DNA of 64,000 nt from Candidatus Rokuibacteriota bacterium (GCA_003220685.1 QHTE01000048.1:31029-95028), one strand, 5' to 3'. Positions 1-9,916 are shown, counted from the stretch's first letter. Numbers and translations are program-made. The notes: generated by a model not told the origin, from the letters alone.

Positions 1-44
1 AGTAATACGCGACCTCCGGCCCGGGCAGGGGGATGCGGTTGGGG

Positions 45-50
45 TATCAT
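45..50 (+). promoter_or_regulatory. TANNNT -10-like element next to start codon
   Basis: TATCAT ends 7 nt before the ATG of the RND adaptor gene, and no Shine-Dalgarno-like purine run lies between them. This spacing is what leaderless bacterial genes show. No clear -35 box is visible. Inferred from position and recurrence in the window. Confidence 0.4.
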
Positions 51-57
51 CGACCGC

Positions 58-1266
58 ATGTCTCTCCCCGTCCTCGCCGCCTTCGCCCTGGCCCTCGCTC
101 TGCTGCTGAGCGGCTGCCAGAGCCAGGGCTCGGTCGGCGCCGAGGAGCCCAAGAGCAAACCCGCGGGGCCGCCGCCGCGCGAAGTCAAGGTGACGCCGGC
201 CGTCGAGCGAAGCGTGGCGCGGACGGTGGCGGCGACCGGAACGCTGGCGGCCGACGACCAGGTCGTGCTCGGCACCAAGGTCGCGGGCCGTCTCGCCGAG
301 ATCGCCGTCGACCTCGGGACGCGCGTGAAGCGCGGGCAGGTCGTCGGCAAGCTCGATCAGAGCGACTTCAAGCTGCGAGTCGAGCAGGCCGAGGCGGCGC
401 TGCAGCAGGCGCGCGTGCGGCTCGGTCTCTCGCCGACGGGCAGTGACGAGAAGGTCGACCCCGAGCAGACCGCGATCGTCCGCCAGGCCCGCGCGATGCT
501 GGACGACGCGCGGCTCACTCGTGACCGCAGCGTCAGGCTCGCGCAGCAAGAGCTGATCGCCCGCGCGCAGCTCGACTCGGCCGAGGCCGCGCTCCAGGTA
601 TCGGAAGGTCGGTACCAGGACGCGATCGAGGAAGTCCGCAACCGGCAGGCCGTGATCGCCCAGCGCCGCTCGGAGCTCGACCTGGCCCGCCAGCAGCTCG
701 CCGACACCGTGATCCTGTCGCCGCTCGACGGCGTCGTGAGCCTCAAGCAGGCCTCGGTCGGCGAGTACCTGCCGGCGGGCGCGCCGGTCGCCACGATGGT
801 GCGCGTGCACCCGCTGCGCCTGCGCGTCCCGGTTCCCGAGCGCGAGGGCGCCGGCGTGCGCGCCGGCCACGCCGTGACCTTGACCGTCGAAGGCGATCCG
901 ACGCTCTACCGCGGCCGCGTGGTGCGGCTGTCGCCCATCGTCCAGGAGCAGAATCGCACGTTGCTCGTGGAGGGCGAGGTGCCGAACGAGCGCGGGTTCC
1001 TGCGGCCCGGCTCCTTCGCGCGCGTCGAGATCATGACCGAGGTGAGCCAGCCGATGGTGACGGTCCCCGCGACCGCCATCATCGTCTTCGCCGGCGTCGA
1101 GAAGGTGCTGCTCGTCCGTCGGGGCAAGACCGCCGAGGTCCGGGTGACGACCGGCCGCCGTCTGGGTCTCGACGTCGAGATCGTCGAGGGGCTCAAGCGC
1201 GGCGATCCCGTGGTCACCGTGCCGGGCAATCTCGCCGGCGGCCAGCCGGTCACCGTGGTCCCGTAG
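58..1266 (+). CDS. RND efflux periplasmic adaptor (membrane fusion lipoprotein)
   Basis: 402 aa. Links an inner-membrane RND pump to an outer-membrane channel. The N-terminus is a lipoprotein signal with lipobox LSGC, Cys20 being the lipidated residue. A barrel-sandwich first half (about 65-100) is followed by a Gln/Arg/Ala-rich coiled-coil hairpin (about 105-215), the second lipoyl half (SPLDGVVS, about 220-228), then beta-barrel and membrane-proximal domains with a C-terminus typical of HlyD/AcrA-type adaptors. The pump gene begins 6 nt after the stop, so the two are co-transcribed. The start ATG is preceded by a TATCAT hexamer and no Shine-Dalgarno sequence. Substrate cannot be told from sequence; no outer-membrane TolC-like gene is in the window. 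Confidence 0.93.
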   Translation: MSLPVLAAFALALALLLSGCQSQGSVGAEEPKSKPAGPPPREVKVTPAVERSVARTVAATGTLAADDQVVLGTKVAGRLAEIAVDLGTRVKRGQVVGKLDQSDFKLRVEQAEAALQQARVRLGLSPTGSDEKVDPEQTAIVRQARAMLDDARLTRDRSVRLAQQELIARAQLDSAEAALQVSEGRYQDAIEEVRNRQAVIAQRRSELDLARQQLADTVILSPLDGVVSLKQASVGEYLPAGAPVATMVRVHPLRLRVPVPEREGAGVRAGHAVTLTVEGDPTLYRGRVVRLSPIVQEQNRTLLVEGEVPNERGFLRPGSFARVEIMTEVSQPMVTVPATAIIVFAGVEKVLLVRRGKTAEVRVTTGRRLGLDVEIVEGLKRGDPVVTVPGNLAGGQPVTVVP

Positions 1267-1272
1267 CCCGCC

Positions 1273-4200
1273 GTGCAAAAGCTCGCCGAGGTCTGCATCA
1301 AGCGTCCGGTGTTCGCGACCATGCTGGTCATGGCCTTCGTGGTCGTGGGCGCCGCGAGCTGGTTTCGGCTGGGCGTCGACCGCTTCCCGACGGTCGATCT
1401 GCCGACCGTCAGCGTGCGTGTCGAGCTGCCGGGCGCCTCCATCGAGGAGACCGAGACCCAGCTGGCCCAGCGGCTCGAGGAGCAGATCAACACGATCCAG
1501 GGGATCAACGAGCTGCGCTCGATCTGCGGCCCCGGCACCGCGATCGTCATCGTCACGTTCAACCTGAACCGCCAGATCGACGTGGCCGCCCAGGACGTGC
1601 GCGACAAGGTGGCCATCGCGGTCCGCAACATGCCGCGCGAGATCCTGCCGCCGATCATCGCCAAGTTCGACAACGACCAGGCGCCCGTCGTGACGATCGC
1701 GCTGTCCAGCGACCGCTCGCTGCGCGAGCTGACCGAGATCGCCGACAAGATCGTGCGTCCCCAGCTGGAGCGCTCGGCCGGGGTCGGCGAGGTGCGGATC
1801 GTCGGCGGCCTGGCGCGCTCCGTCAACGTCTGGATCGATCCCGATCGGCTGGCCGCCTACCAGATCCCGATCACGAACGTGCGCGACGCCATCGTCCGCC
1901 AGAACGCCGACCTGCCGGGCGGCAACGTGACGGCCGGGCTCAACGAGGCGTCGCTCCGGACGATGGGCCGCATCGCCGAGCCGCGGTCCTTCAACGACCT
2001 GGTGGTGGCCACCCTGAGCGGCGTGCCGGTGCGCGTGCGCGACATCGGCTACGCCGAGGACGGCACGAAGGAGCAGCGCTCGGCGGCCCGCCTCAACGGC
2101 GTGCCGACGGTCATCATGGAGGTGCGCCGGCAGTCGGGTGAGAACACGGTCGCCGTGATCGAGGGCGTGAAGGGCAAGCTCGCCCGGCTCCGCGACCAGG
2201 TGCCGCCCGACGTCAGCCTCGAGGTGATCCGTGACCAGTCGCGCTACATCTACGCGGCCCTGCACGAGATCAACCTGCACCTGGTGCTCGGCTCGATCCT
2301 GGCCTCGCTGGTGGTGCTGGCGTTCATGCGCTCCTGGCGCTCGACGTTCATCGCCGCGGTGGCCATCCCGACCTCGGTCGTCTCGGCGTTCGGCATGATG
2401 TGGGCGCTCAACTTCACCTTGAACAGCGTGACGATGCTCGCCCTGGTGCTGATGGTCGGCATCGTCATTGACGACGCCATCGTCGTGCTCGAGAACGTCT
2501 TCCGCTTCGTCGAGGAGAAGAAGATGCGGCCGTTCGAGGCCGCGCGCGAGGCGACCGCCGACATCGGGCTGGCGGTCATGGCGACCACGTTCTCGCTGGT
2601 CGTCATCTTCGTGCCGGTCTCGTTCATGTCCTCGATCTCCGGGCGGTTCCTGTACCAGTTCGGCCTCACCGCCGCGGCGTCGGTGCTGGTGAGCCTGCTG
2701 GTGTCGTTCTCGCTGACCCCGATGATGTGCGCCCGGCTGCTGCGGGCGGAGGATGCTGCGAGCGGTCACGCCGAGGGCGCGCACGCGGGCTCGCGCGGCG
2801 GCTTCTACGCCTGGATCGACCGGGCCTACACGTGGAGCCTCGCCTGGTCGATGCGCCATCGCTGGGTCATCGTGATCGTCAGCGTGGTGACCCTGGTCGC
2901 GGCCATGCCGATCTACCGGCAGGTGAAGCAGGAGTACATCCCGAGCGACGTCGACGAGTCCGAGTTCGAGGTGCTCGTGTTCGGTCCCGAGAAGATGAGT
3001 CTCGCTGCGATGGACGAGGCCATGCAGGCGCTCGCGAAGGAGGCGCGCGAGACGGAGGGCGTCGCGCTCACCCTGGCCTCGGGCGGCGGCAGCTTCCTGG
3101 GCAAGGTGAACCAGGGCTACATGTACATCCGCACGGTGCCGCACCAGGAGCGTACCTTGACGCCCGAGCGGCTCTGGAAAGGGCTGCGCAACGGCCGGCC
3201 GCTGGACGCATTCAAGGGCAACTACTCCCAGCGCGACGTGATGGTGGCGCTCCGGCAGCGCTTCCGCAAGTTCACCGACATGCGCACGCAGGTCCGCAAC
3301 ATCGCCGGCTTCAACATCGGCGGCGGCACCTTCGACATCGACCTGGCGCTGCGGGGGCCCGAGCTCGAGAAGCTCGCGGAGTACGGCGAGATCCTCAAGG
3401 CGAAGGCGCGCGAGATCGGCGGCATCGTCGACATCGACACCACCCTGCGCCTGGACAAGCCCGAGCTCCGCGTGGCGATCGACCGCCAGCGGGCGGCCGA
3501 CCTGCGCGTGGACACCCAGCAGATCGCGACCGCGCTGCGCCTGATGGTGGGCGGCGACGATCAGGTCTCGCGCTTCCACGATCCGGTCGTCAACGACGAC
3601 TACGACGTGCAGATCCGGCTGATGCCCGAGTTCCGCGGCAACCTGAGCACGATCCAGCGGCTCTACGTCTCGCGCGACACCACGTCGACCAATCCGGCGA
3701 CGGGCTCGCCGGCCCAGGTCAACCTGGCGCCCGGCGGCGGCCTCGTCCGGCTCGACAACGTCGTGAAGATCGAGCCGGCGTCCACCGCGTCGCGGATCGA
3801 CCGCACCGACCGTCAGCGGGAGACCCGGCTCCGGGCCGGGATCGCGCCGGGCTACGGTCAGGCCGACCGCATCAACCTGCTCAAGCAGGCGGTCGCCGAC
3901 ATGAACCTGCCGTCGGCGTACCAGGCGTTCGTCACCGGCAAGGCCAAGGAGATGGAGAAGACGTTCACCGAGTTCCTGTGGGTCTTCCTGCTCTCGGTCA
4001 TCTTCATGTACATGATCCTGGCCTCGCAGTTCGAGAGCTTGATCCACCCGCTGACGATCTTGTTGTCGTTGCCGCTCTCGGTCCCGTTCGCGCTGTTCTC
4101 GCTCTGGTACACGGGCAACACGCTCAATCTCTACTCCGCGCTCGGCATCCTGGTCCTGTTCGGCGTCGTGAAGAAGAACGCCATCCTACAGATCGACCAC

Positions 4201-4596
4201 ATGAACGCGCTCCGCGCCCTCGGCATGGACCGTGGCGCCGCCATCATGCAGGGCAATCGCGATCGGCTCCGCCCGATCCTGATGACGACCCTGGCCCTGG
4301 TCGCCGGCATGCTGCCGCTGTGGGTCGGCACGGGGCCGGGCTCCGAGGAGCGGCGCGCGATCGCCGTCGTCGTCATCGGCGGCCAGACGCTCTGTCTCCT
4401 CCTGACCTTGCTGGTGACGCCGGTCGCCTACTCGCTCTTCGAGGACGTGGCCCGCGCGCTGCGGGTCTCGGCGCCCTCGCTCGCGCCGTGGCGCCGTCTC
4501 GCCCGGCAGGGCGAGCGCCGTGCCTGGCGCCACCGGTTGCGCCGTGCCTGGCGCCGCACGCCTGCTCGCGGGATCTCCGGCGGCGTCGACGACTGA
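1273..4596 (+). CDS. RND family efflux pump, inner-membrane permease
   Basis: 1107 aa with a GTG start 6 nt after the adaptor stop. Proton-driven AcrB/MdtB-type transporter: TM1 at about 12-33, a large periplasmic loop, TM2-6, a second porter loop and TM8-12. Proton-relay residues are visible: the Asp pair D400-D401 in GIVIDDAIV and the lysine in GVVKKNAIL (about 967). The length is slightly above the family's usual 1020-1050 because of a basic, low-complexity Arg-rich tail of about 50 residues after the last TM. Substrate specificity (drug, metal or solvent) is unknown; the protein looks like the HAE1/HAE2 class rather than a CusA-type metal pump because no methionine ladder is evident. Confidence 0.94.
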   Translation: MQKLAEVCIKRPVFATMLVMAFVVVGAASWFRLGVDRFPTVDLPTVSVRVELPGASIEETETQLAQRLEEQINTIQGINELRSICGPGTAIVIVTFNLNRQIDVAAQDVRDKVAIAVRNMPREILPPIIAKFDNDQAPVVTIALSSDRSLRELTEIADKIVRPQLERSAGVGEVRIVGGLARSVNVWIDPDRLAAYQIPITNVRDAIVRQNADLPGGNVTAGLNEASLRTMGRIAEPRSFNDLVVATLSGVPVRVRDIGYAEDGTKEQRSAARLNGVPTVIMEVRRQSGENTVAVIEGVKGKLARLRDQVPPDVSLEVIRDQSRYIYAALHEINLHLVLGSILASLVVLAFMRSWRSTFIAAVAIPTSVVSAFGMMWALNFTLNSVTMLALVLMVGIVIDDAIVVLENVFRFVEEKKMRPFEAAREATADIGLAVMATTFSLVVIFVPVSFMSSISGRFLYQFGLTAAASVLVSLLVSFSLTPMMCARLLRAEDAASGHAEGAHAGSRGGFYAWIDRAYTWSLAWSMRHRWVIVIVSVVTLVAAMPIYRQVKQEYIPSDVDESEFEVLVFGPEKMSLAAMDEAMQALAKEARETEGVALTLASGGGSFLGKVNQGYMYIRTVPHQERTLTPERLWKGLRNGRPLDAFKGNYSQRDVMVALRQRFRKFTDMRTQVRNIAGFNIGGGTFDIDLALRGPELEKLAEYGEILKAKAREIGGIVDIDTTLRLDKPELRVAIDRQRAADLRVDTQQIATALRLMVGGDDQVSRFHDPVVNDDYDVQIRLMPEFRGNLSTIQRLYVSRDTTSTNPATGSPAQVNLAPGGGLVRLDNVVKIEPASTASRIDRTDRQRETRLRAGIAPGYGQADRINLLKQAVADMNLPSAYQAFVTGKAKEMEKTFTEFLWVFLLSVIFMYMILASQFESLIHPLTILLSLPLSVPFALFSLWYTGNTLNLYSALGILVLFGVVKKNAILQIDHMNALRALGMDRGAAIMQGNRDRLRPILMTTLALVAGMLPLWVGTGPGSEERRAIAVVVIGGQTLCLLLTLLVTPVAYSLFEDVARALRVSAPSLAPWRRLARQGERRAWRHRLRRAWRRTPARGISGGVDD

Positions 4597-4646
4597 GCGA
4601 AGACTTTCGGCGTTCGCCCGTCGGCTCGCGCGCTGGCGTCGGCCTG

Positions 4647-4652
4647 TAGACT
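4647..4652 (+). promoter_or_regulatory. TANNNT -10-like element next to start codon
   Basis: TAGACT ends 9 nt before the ATG of the FAD oxidoreductase gene. A G-rich run (GGGGGCGAG) lies between, so a weak ribosome-binding site cannot be excluded. Confidence 0.3.
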
Positions 4653-4661
4653 GGGGGCGAG

Positions 4662-5909
4662 ATGGAACGACCGCCGATCGCGATCGTCGGCGCTTCGCTG
4701 GCCGGGGGCACGGCGGCCGTCACCCTGCGCGAGGAGGGATTCGACGGCGACATCGTCTTGATCGGCGCCGAGGCGCAGCTGCCCTACAACCGGCCGCCGC
4801 TGTCGAAGGGCTATCTGCGCGGTCAGGACCGCTTCGACGAACAGCTGGTGAAGCCGGCGAGCTACTACGCGGAGCAGCGCATCCGGCTCGAGCTCGGCGT
4901 GCGCGCCACCGCGGTGGACCCAAAGGACAAGCTGGTCGAGCTCGACGGCGGCAAGCGTGTCGCCTACGACCGGCTGCTCGTGACCACCGGCGGACGCAAC
5001 CGCACGCTCTCGGTGCCGGGCGCGACGCTCGCCGGTGTCTTCCAGCTGCGCACCGTGGAGGATTGCGACCGCATCCGCGCCGCCGTCTCGCGCGGCCGCC
5101 GCGCGGTCGTCATGGGCTTCGGGTTCATCGGCTCCGAGGTCTCGGCGTCGCTGCGCCAGCTCGGTGTCGAGGTGGTGGCGATCGAGAACGCGCGCGTGCC
5201 GCTGGCCCGGGTGCTCGGCGAGGAGATCGGGCAGGTGCTCGCCGACATCCATCGTGAGAGAGGCGTCGAGCTGATCTCCGAGGATTCCGTCGCCGCGCTC
5301 GAGGGCTCGGGCCGGGTGACGCGCGTGCGCACGCAGAAGGGCCGGGTGTTCGACTGCGATCTGGTAGTGGCCGGCATCGGGATCGTGCCCAACGCGGAGC
5401 TCCTCGCCGCGGCCGGCGCCCAGGTCGACAACGGCGTGCTCGTGGACGAGCGCTGCCGGACGTCGCTGCCCGACGTGTTCGCGGCCGGCGACGTGACCAA
5501 CCACCTGCATCCGATCTTCGGTCGCCTTCGCGTGGAGCACTGGAACAACGGCTTGCAGCAAGGGCGCGCGGCGGCCCGATCGCTGCTGGGCCGGGGCGCG
5601 CCGTACGACTACATCCACACGTTCTGGTCGGATCAGTACGAGCATGTCATTGAATACGTCGGCTTCGCCGCCGGCTGGGACCGGGTGGTCTTCCGCGGCC
5701 GGCCCGAGAGCCGCAAGTTCCTCGGCTTCTATCTCAAGGACGGCATCGTGCGCGCCGCGGTCGGCCTCGACCGCGGCGGCGATCCCGAGGACCCGAAGGG
5801 CGACGGCGAGCTGAAGGCGGCGGTCGACATGGTGCGCCGCCGCGCGGCGATCGATCCGGCCAAGCTCGCCGACGAGAGCACCGACCTCCGGGCGCTCGCA
5901 GGCTCCTGA
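4662..5909 (+). CDS. FAD-dependent pyridine nucleotide-disulfide oxidoreductase (ferredoxin/rubredoxin reductase type)
   Basis: 415 aa. The N-terminal FAD-binding Rossmann motif reads IVGASLAGG, so the canonical GxGxxG is GxSxxG. A central NAD(P)H-binding Rossmann motif MGFGFIGSE lies near 148-157, followed by the FAD-binding ATG/GD motif AAGDV. The C-terminal region fits the reductase C-terminal domain of BphA4/ferredoxin reductases of oxygenase systems. No redox-active CxxC is present, so it should pass electrons to a ferredoxin rather than act as a disulfide reductase. No partner ferredoxin is adjacent. It could serve the P450 encoded near 41.7 kb, but that is inference. Confidence 0.88.
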   Translation: MERPPIAIVGASLAGGTAAVTLREEGFDGDIVLIGAEAQLPYNRPPLSKGYLRGQDRFDEQLVKPASYYAEQRIRLELGVRATAVDPKDKLVELDGGKRVAYDRLLVTTGGRNRTLSVPGATLAGVFQLRTVEDCDRIRAAVSRGRRAVVMGFGFIGSEVSASLRQLGVEVVAIENARVPLARVLGEEIGQVLADIHRERGVELISEDSVAALEGSGRVTRVRTQKGRVFDCDLVVAGIGIVPNAELLAAAGAQVDNGVLVDERCRTSLPDVFAAGDVTNHLHPIFGRLRVEHWNNGLQQGRAAARSLLGRGAPYDYIHTFWSDQYEHVIEYVGFAAGWDRVVFRGRPESRKFLGFYLKDGIVRAAVGLDRGGDPEDPKGDGELKAAVDMVRRRAAIDPAKLADESTDLRALAGS

Positions 5910-5955
5910 AGGGTCCGTCGCCGCCTCGCGTCTGGGCCCTGCAGAACCCGGCTGA

Positions 5956-6732
5956 TCAGCTCGAGAAGAACTCCAGCATCTTGCGATTCACGTCCGCCGA
6001 CTTCTCGTACGCCGACCAGTGGCCCGCCGCCGGGATGCGATGGATGTCGAGCGTGCCGACGGCCGCGCGGATCTCGCCGATCAGGAGATCCGAGGGCCGG
6101 AACGCGGAGTCGTCGCGCTCGCCCCAGAGCACACGGATTCGGCATTTGAGCTGGGCGAGGTCGCCGAGCAGCGTGCCGCCGCCGCTCACCTTGCGGCTGT
6201 CGAAGCGCGTGCGACGGACGCCGTCGGCCTGGATGTCGATGGCCTCTTCGGTGACGCCGGCCGAGTCGCTGAGCATGTTGACCAGCAGGTTGTGGCGGCA
6301 GATCTCGCGGAAGAGCCGCTCGTCTCCCCCGGCCTCCTTGTAACTCCGGATGGGCCGGTCGCCGAACCGGCGGGAGGGGAAGCCGCCGGGCGAGACCAGA
6401 CAGAGATGGGTCACGCGCGGTCCAAGCCGCCGGGCGAGGCTCGCGGCGATCGCCCCGCCGAACGAGAATCCGGCCAGCCGGAGCGGCGCGTCGCCCGCGA
6501 ACATCTCGACGAAGAGGCGATGCACGAGGTCCAGATACGCAGCGCCCGTGGTCTCGCGCGCGACGGACGCCGAGTCGCCGTACGAGGGATGGTCGAGCGC
6601 GTGCACGGTGAAGCGCGCGGCGAGCGCCTCGATGTTCCGGGTCCAGTGCCGCCACGAGCCCATGCCGCCGTGGAAGAGGACGAGGTCCGGGCCGCTCCCG
6701 CGCCGGCGCGCCGCCATCCGTGGTTGATCCAT
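5956..6732 (-). CDS. alpha/beta hydrolase
   Basis: 258 aa. Oxyanion-loop motif LFHGGMGS near residue 20, nucleophile elbow GFSFGG (Ser about 94), an acidic residue in the GERDD segment and the catalytic His in GHWSAY near the C-terminus make a full Ser-Asp-His triad. No signal peptide, so cytoplasmic. An ATG preceded by GAGGAGCGGC supports this start. It is divergent from the peptide-type ABC importer. The meta-cleavage-product hydrolase/esterase superfamily is likely; the substrate is unknown. Confidence 0.85.
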   Translation of the reverse strand: MDQPRMAARRRGSGPDLVLFHGGMGSWRHWTRNIEALAARFTVHALDHPSYGDSASVARETTGAAYLDLVHRLFVEMFAGDAPLRLAGFSFGGAIAASLARRLGPRVTHLCLVSPGGFPSRRFGDRPIRSYKEAGGDERLFREICRHNLLVNMLSDSAGVTEEAIDIQADGVRRTRFDSRKVSGGGTLLGDLAQLKCRIRVLWGERDDSAFRPSDLLIGEIRAAVGTLDIHRIPAAGHWSAYEKSADVNRKMLEFFSS

Positions 6733-6775
6733 GCCGCTCCTCGCTCGCCACGATCATGGCACAGATCGTGCCGTC

Positions 6776-6804
6776 TGGACTTGTTGCGCGAATATCACGA
6801 TAAT
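6776..6804 (+). promoter_or_regulatory. candidate sigma70-type promoter for the ABC importer operon
   Basis: TGGACT (4 of 6 to TTGACA) and GATAAT (5 of 6 to TATAAT) are separated by exactly 17 nt in an unusually AT-rich patch of the divergent intergenic region, about 77 nt upstream of the binding-protein gene. Inferred only from consensus and position. Confidence 0.4.
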
Positions 6805-6880
6805 CGGCCCGGCCTCGACGGCCTCGTGACGAACGCCGGGGCCCAGACCCGCGACGCGCCCGCGCGAAGGGGGAGCTCAT

Positions 6881-8908
6881 ATGCAGACTCGCACCCTCAG
6901 ATCGAAGCTCACGATCGGCCTGACGATCGCCGCGCTCATCGGCTTTGCCGTTGCGGCGGTCGCGCAGAACACCGGCAAGAGCCTGATCGGCAAGCTCGAA
7001 GGTCCCGAGGTCGTGACCGACGCCGCGAAGGCTCCCAAGACGTTCAAGGAGGCGCCGCAGCTCGCGGAGCTGGTCAAGCAAGGCAAGCTGCCGCCGGTGG
7101 CCGAGCGCATCGGTCAGGATCCGCTGGTGATCAAGCCGCTGAACGAGGTCGGTCGCTACGGCGGCACGTGGCGTGGGGGTTTCACAGGTCCGGCCGACTT
7201 CTGGAACGGCTTCCGCTGCTGCCAGGGGCCGGACCATCTGATGTTCTGGGACTACACGGGTGATCGTGTCATGCCGAACATCGCCAAGGGCCTTGAGATG
7301 CAGGACGGCGGTCGGGCGTGGCTCGTGCACCTGCGTCGCGGAATGAAGTGGAGCGACGGCAAGCCGTTCACCGCCGACGACTTCGTGTTCTGGTTCGAGG
7401 ACATCTACCGCAACAAGGACCTCGTCCCGACACCCTCGGCCCAGATGGCCATCAACGGCAAGCAGGGCGTGATCGAGAAGGTCGATACCAACACGGTGCG
7501 GTTCAAGTTCCCCGAGCCGTACTTCATGCTCCCGGACGTGCTGGCCGGCTCGACCGACCTGGCCGGACAGGGCTTCGCGTACCGCGGCATGGGCGGCTTC
7601 GCGCCCGCGCACTACTTGAAACAATTCCATCCGAAGTACGTGGGGCAGGCCGAGCTCGACAAGAAGACCAAAGAGGCGAAGTTCGACAGCTGGGTGCGGA
7701 TGTTCCTGTTCAAGAACGACTGGGCGCTCAACCCGGAGCTGCCCGTCCTGTCGCCGTGGAAGACCGCGACGCCCATCAACACGCCGACGTGGACGCTCGA
7801 GCGCAACCCGTACAGCGTTTTCGTGGACACCGCGGGTAACCAGCTGCCCTACATCGACCGCGTGGTGCTGACTCTCGCCGAGAACCTCGAGGTCCTCAAC
7901 CTGCGCGCGATCGCGGGCGAGTACGACTTCCAGCAGCGCCACCTCGACCTCGGCAAGCTGCCGGTGTTCCTCGAGAATCAGGCCAAGGGCAACTACAAGG
8001 TCTATCTCGACCCGGGCGATTACGGCGGCGACATGATCATCAAGTTCAACCTGAACTACGACGCCGATCCAGAGATCGCCAAGTGGTACAACACGGCCGA
8101 CTTCCGCCGCGCGCTGGCGCTCGGGATCGACCGTGACCAGATCAACGAGACGTTCTGGCTCGGCACGGGCACGCCGAGCTCCGTGGTGCCCGCGGACAAC
8201 AACAAGTACAACCCCGGGCCGCAGTACCGGAAGATGTGGGCCACGCTCGACGTGAAGAAGGCCAACGAGATGCTGGACAAGATCGGGTTGGCCAAGAAGG
8301 ACGCCGAGGGCTACCGGCTCCGCAGCGACGGCAAGGGTCGGCTGCGCATCGAGATCATGACTCTGGGCGGACAGTTCGTGCAGTTCACGCAGATCGCCGA
8401 GATGATCCGCGAGCAGTGGAAGAAGATCGGCATCGACCTGGTCGTGCAGGAGGTCGAGCGCAGCCTCGCCCTCAAGCGGACCGCCGCCAACGAGCAGCAG
8501 CTCGGCGCCTGGAACAACGACGGCAGCGAGCACCTCTTTACGTTCCCGCTGCACGTGTTCCCATTCGAGCTCGCCGCCGTCGCTTCCTCAGGGCCGCTCT
8601 ACGTCAAGTGGTTCCTCTCGGCGGGCGCCCAGGGCAAGGAGCCGGAGCCGAGGATGCGCGAGCTGATGGACAAGTGGAAGAAGGCCTTCGGTGTGCCCGA
8701 GAAGGAGCGGATCCAGCTCGGCAAGGACGTCTGGAAGATCGCGGCCGAGGAAGTCTACATCATCGGCGTCATCGGCATGGGGCCGGCCTCCATGGGCGTG
8801 CGCGTGGTCAAGAACAACATGGGCAACATCCCGTCGCGGCAGTACAACAGCCCCGACGGCAAGACGCCGGGCATCTCGCGGCCGATCACCTTCTACTGGA
8901 AGAACTAG
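6881..8908 (+). CDS. ABC transporter substrate-binding protein, family 5 (peptide/nickel/opine type)
   Basis: 675 aa, exported: a Sec signal peptide with hydrophobic core at 11-28 ending AVAAVAQN. The SBP family 5 fold is shown by the WLVHLRRGMKWSDG and PFTADDFVF block (about 146-168), which is the hallmark of DppA/OppA-like receptors. It is longer than classic DppA (about 535 aa), matching the long subgroup that often binds non-peptide ligands. First gene of a five-gene importer operon; an AGGGGGAGCTC Shine-Dalgarno sequence supports the start. The ligand is unknown; the downstream aminotransferase suggests an amino compound. Confidence 0.92.
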   Translation: MQTRTLRSKLTIGLTIAALIGFAVAAVAQNTGKSLIGKLEGPEVVTDAAKAPKTFKEAPQLAELVKQGKLPPVAERIGQDPLVIKPLNEVGRYGGTWRGGFTGPADFWNGFRCCQGPDHLMFWDYTGDRVMPNIAKGLEMQDGGRAWLVHLRRGMKWSDGKPFTADDFVFWFEDIYRNKDLVPTPSAQMAINGKQGVIEKVDTNTVRFKFPEPYFMLPDVLAGSTDLAGQGFAYRGMGGFAPAHYLKQFHPKYVGQAELDKKTKEAKFDSWVRMFLFKNDWALNPELPVLSPWKTATPINTPTWTLERNPYSVFVDTAGNQLPYIDRVVLTLAENLEVLNLRAIAGEYDFQQRHLDLGKLPVFLENQAKGNYKVYLDPGDYGGDMIIKFNLNYDADPEIAKWYNTADFRRALALGIDRDQINETFWLGTGTPSSVVPADNNKYNPGPQYRKMWATLDVKKANEMLDKIGLAKKDAEGYRLRSDGKGRLRIEIMTLGGQFVQFTQIAEMIREQWKKIGIDLVVQEVERSLALKRTAANEQQLGAWNNDGSEHLFTFPLHVFPFELAAVASSGPLYVKWFLSAGAQGKEPEPRMRELMDKWKKAFGVPEKERIQLGKDVWKIAAEEVYIIGVIGMGPASMGVRVVKNNMGNIPSRQYNSPDGKTPGISRPITFYWKN

Positions 8909-8926
8909 GGTCGGGGAGCGCCCGGC

Positions 8927-9916
8927 ATGCTGGCGTACATCGGCCGTCGGGCGCTCCTCGCGGTCTTCACGGTGTGGGCGATCTCCATGCTCGCCTTCGC
9001 CATCATCCAGCTGCCGCCCGGCGACTACGTCACCTCCTACATCGCGCAGATGGCGTCGATGGGCAGCGTCGTCACCGACGAGGAGGCACAGAACCTCCGG
9101 ATCCAGTACGGCCTCGGCCAGCCGATCTACGTCCAGTACTGGAAGTGGATGAAGCAGATCGGCGACGGTAACTTCGGCTTTTCGATGGAGTGGCGGCGGC
9201 CCGTCACGGAGGTGATCGGTGAGCGCTTGTGGCTGACGGTGGTCGTCGCCGTCTCCGCACTGCTCCTCACGTGGGTGCTGGCGCTGCCGATCGGCATCTA
9301 TTCCGCGGTCCGCCAGTACTCGATCGGCGACTACACCGCGACCTTCGTCGGCTTCATCGGTCTGGCCGTCCCCAATTTCCTGCTGGCCCTGGTGCTCCTC
9401 TATCTCGGCTTCACCATGTTCAACGCCCACATCGGCGGGCTCTTCTCGCCGGAGCTGCAGGACGCGCCGTGGAGCTGGGCGCGGGTCTGGGACCTGCTCA
9501 AGCACCTGCCGATCCCGGCGCTGATCCTCGGGCTGGCCGGGACGGCGCAGCAGATCAGGATCATGCGCGCCAACCTGCTCGACGAGCTCGGCAAGCCCTA
9601 CGTGGTGACGGCGCGTTCGAAGGGGCTTCCCGAGACGCGGGTGATCGTGAAGTATCCCGTGCGGATGGCGCTCAACCCGTTCGCGAGCACGATCGGCTAT
9701 ACGCTGCCCTACATCGTTTCGGGCAGCATCATCGTCTCGCTCGTCCTCGGCCTGCCGACCGTCGGCCCGCTGTTGCTCAGGGCGCTCATCTCTCAGGACA
9801 TGTTCCTCGCCGGAACCATCGTGCTCCTGCTCGGTATCATGACCGTGATCGGCACCTTGATCTCGGACATCGTGCTCGTCTGGATCGATCCGCGCATCCG
9901 GCTCGAGGACACGTGA
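8927..9916 (+). CDS. ABC transporter permease (DppB type)
   Basis: 329 aa inner-membrane permease with TM1 at 9-30 and five further TM segments. The EAA-like coupling loop (KGLPETRVIVKYPVRMALNP) and the N-terminal domain before TM2 are typical of DppB/OppB. It starts 19 nt after the binding-protein gene, and its TGA overlaps the next ATG (ATGA), showing translational coupling to the second permease. Confidence 0.92.
   Translation: MLAYIGRRALLAVFTVWAISMLAFAIIQLPPGDYVTSYIAQMASMGSVVTDEEAQNLRIQYGLGQPIYVQYWKWMKQIGDGNFGFSMEWRRPVTEVIGERLWLTVVVAVSALLLTWVLALPIGIYSAVRQYSIGDYTATFVGFIGLAVPNFLLALVLLYLGFTMFNAHIGGLFSPELQDAPWSWARVWDLLKHLPIPALILGLAGTAQQIRIMRANLLDELGKPYVVTARSKGLPETRVIVKYPVRMALNPFASTIGYTLPYIVSGSIIVSLVLGLPTVGPLLLRALISQDMFLAGTIVLLLGIMTVIGTLISDIVLVWIDPRIRLEDT

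Noticed and set aside
2727..4649. Long open frames overlapping the RND pump and other genes on both strands
   Set aside because: Their translations are Arg/Ala/Gly/Pro-rich with no family motifs, as expected for shadow frames in GC-rich coding DNA.
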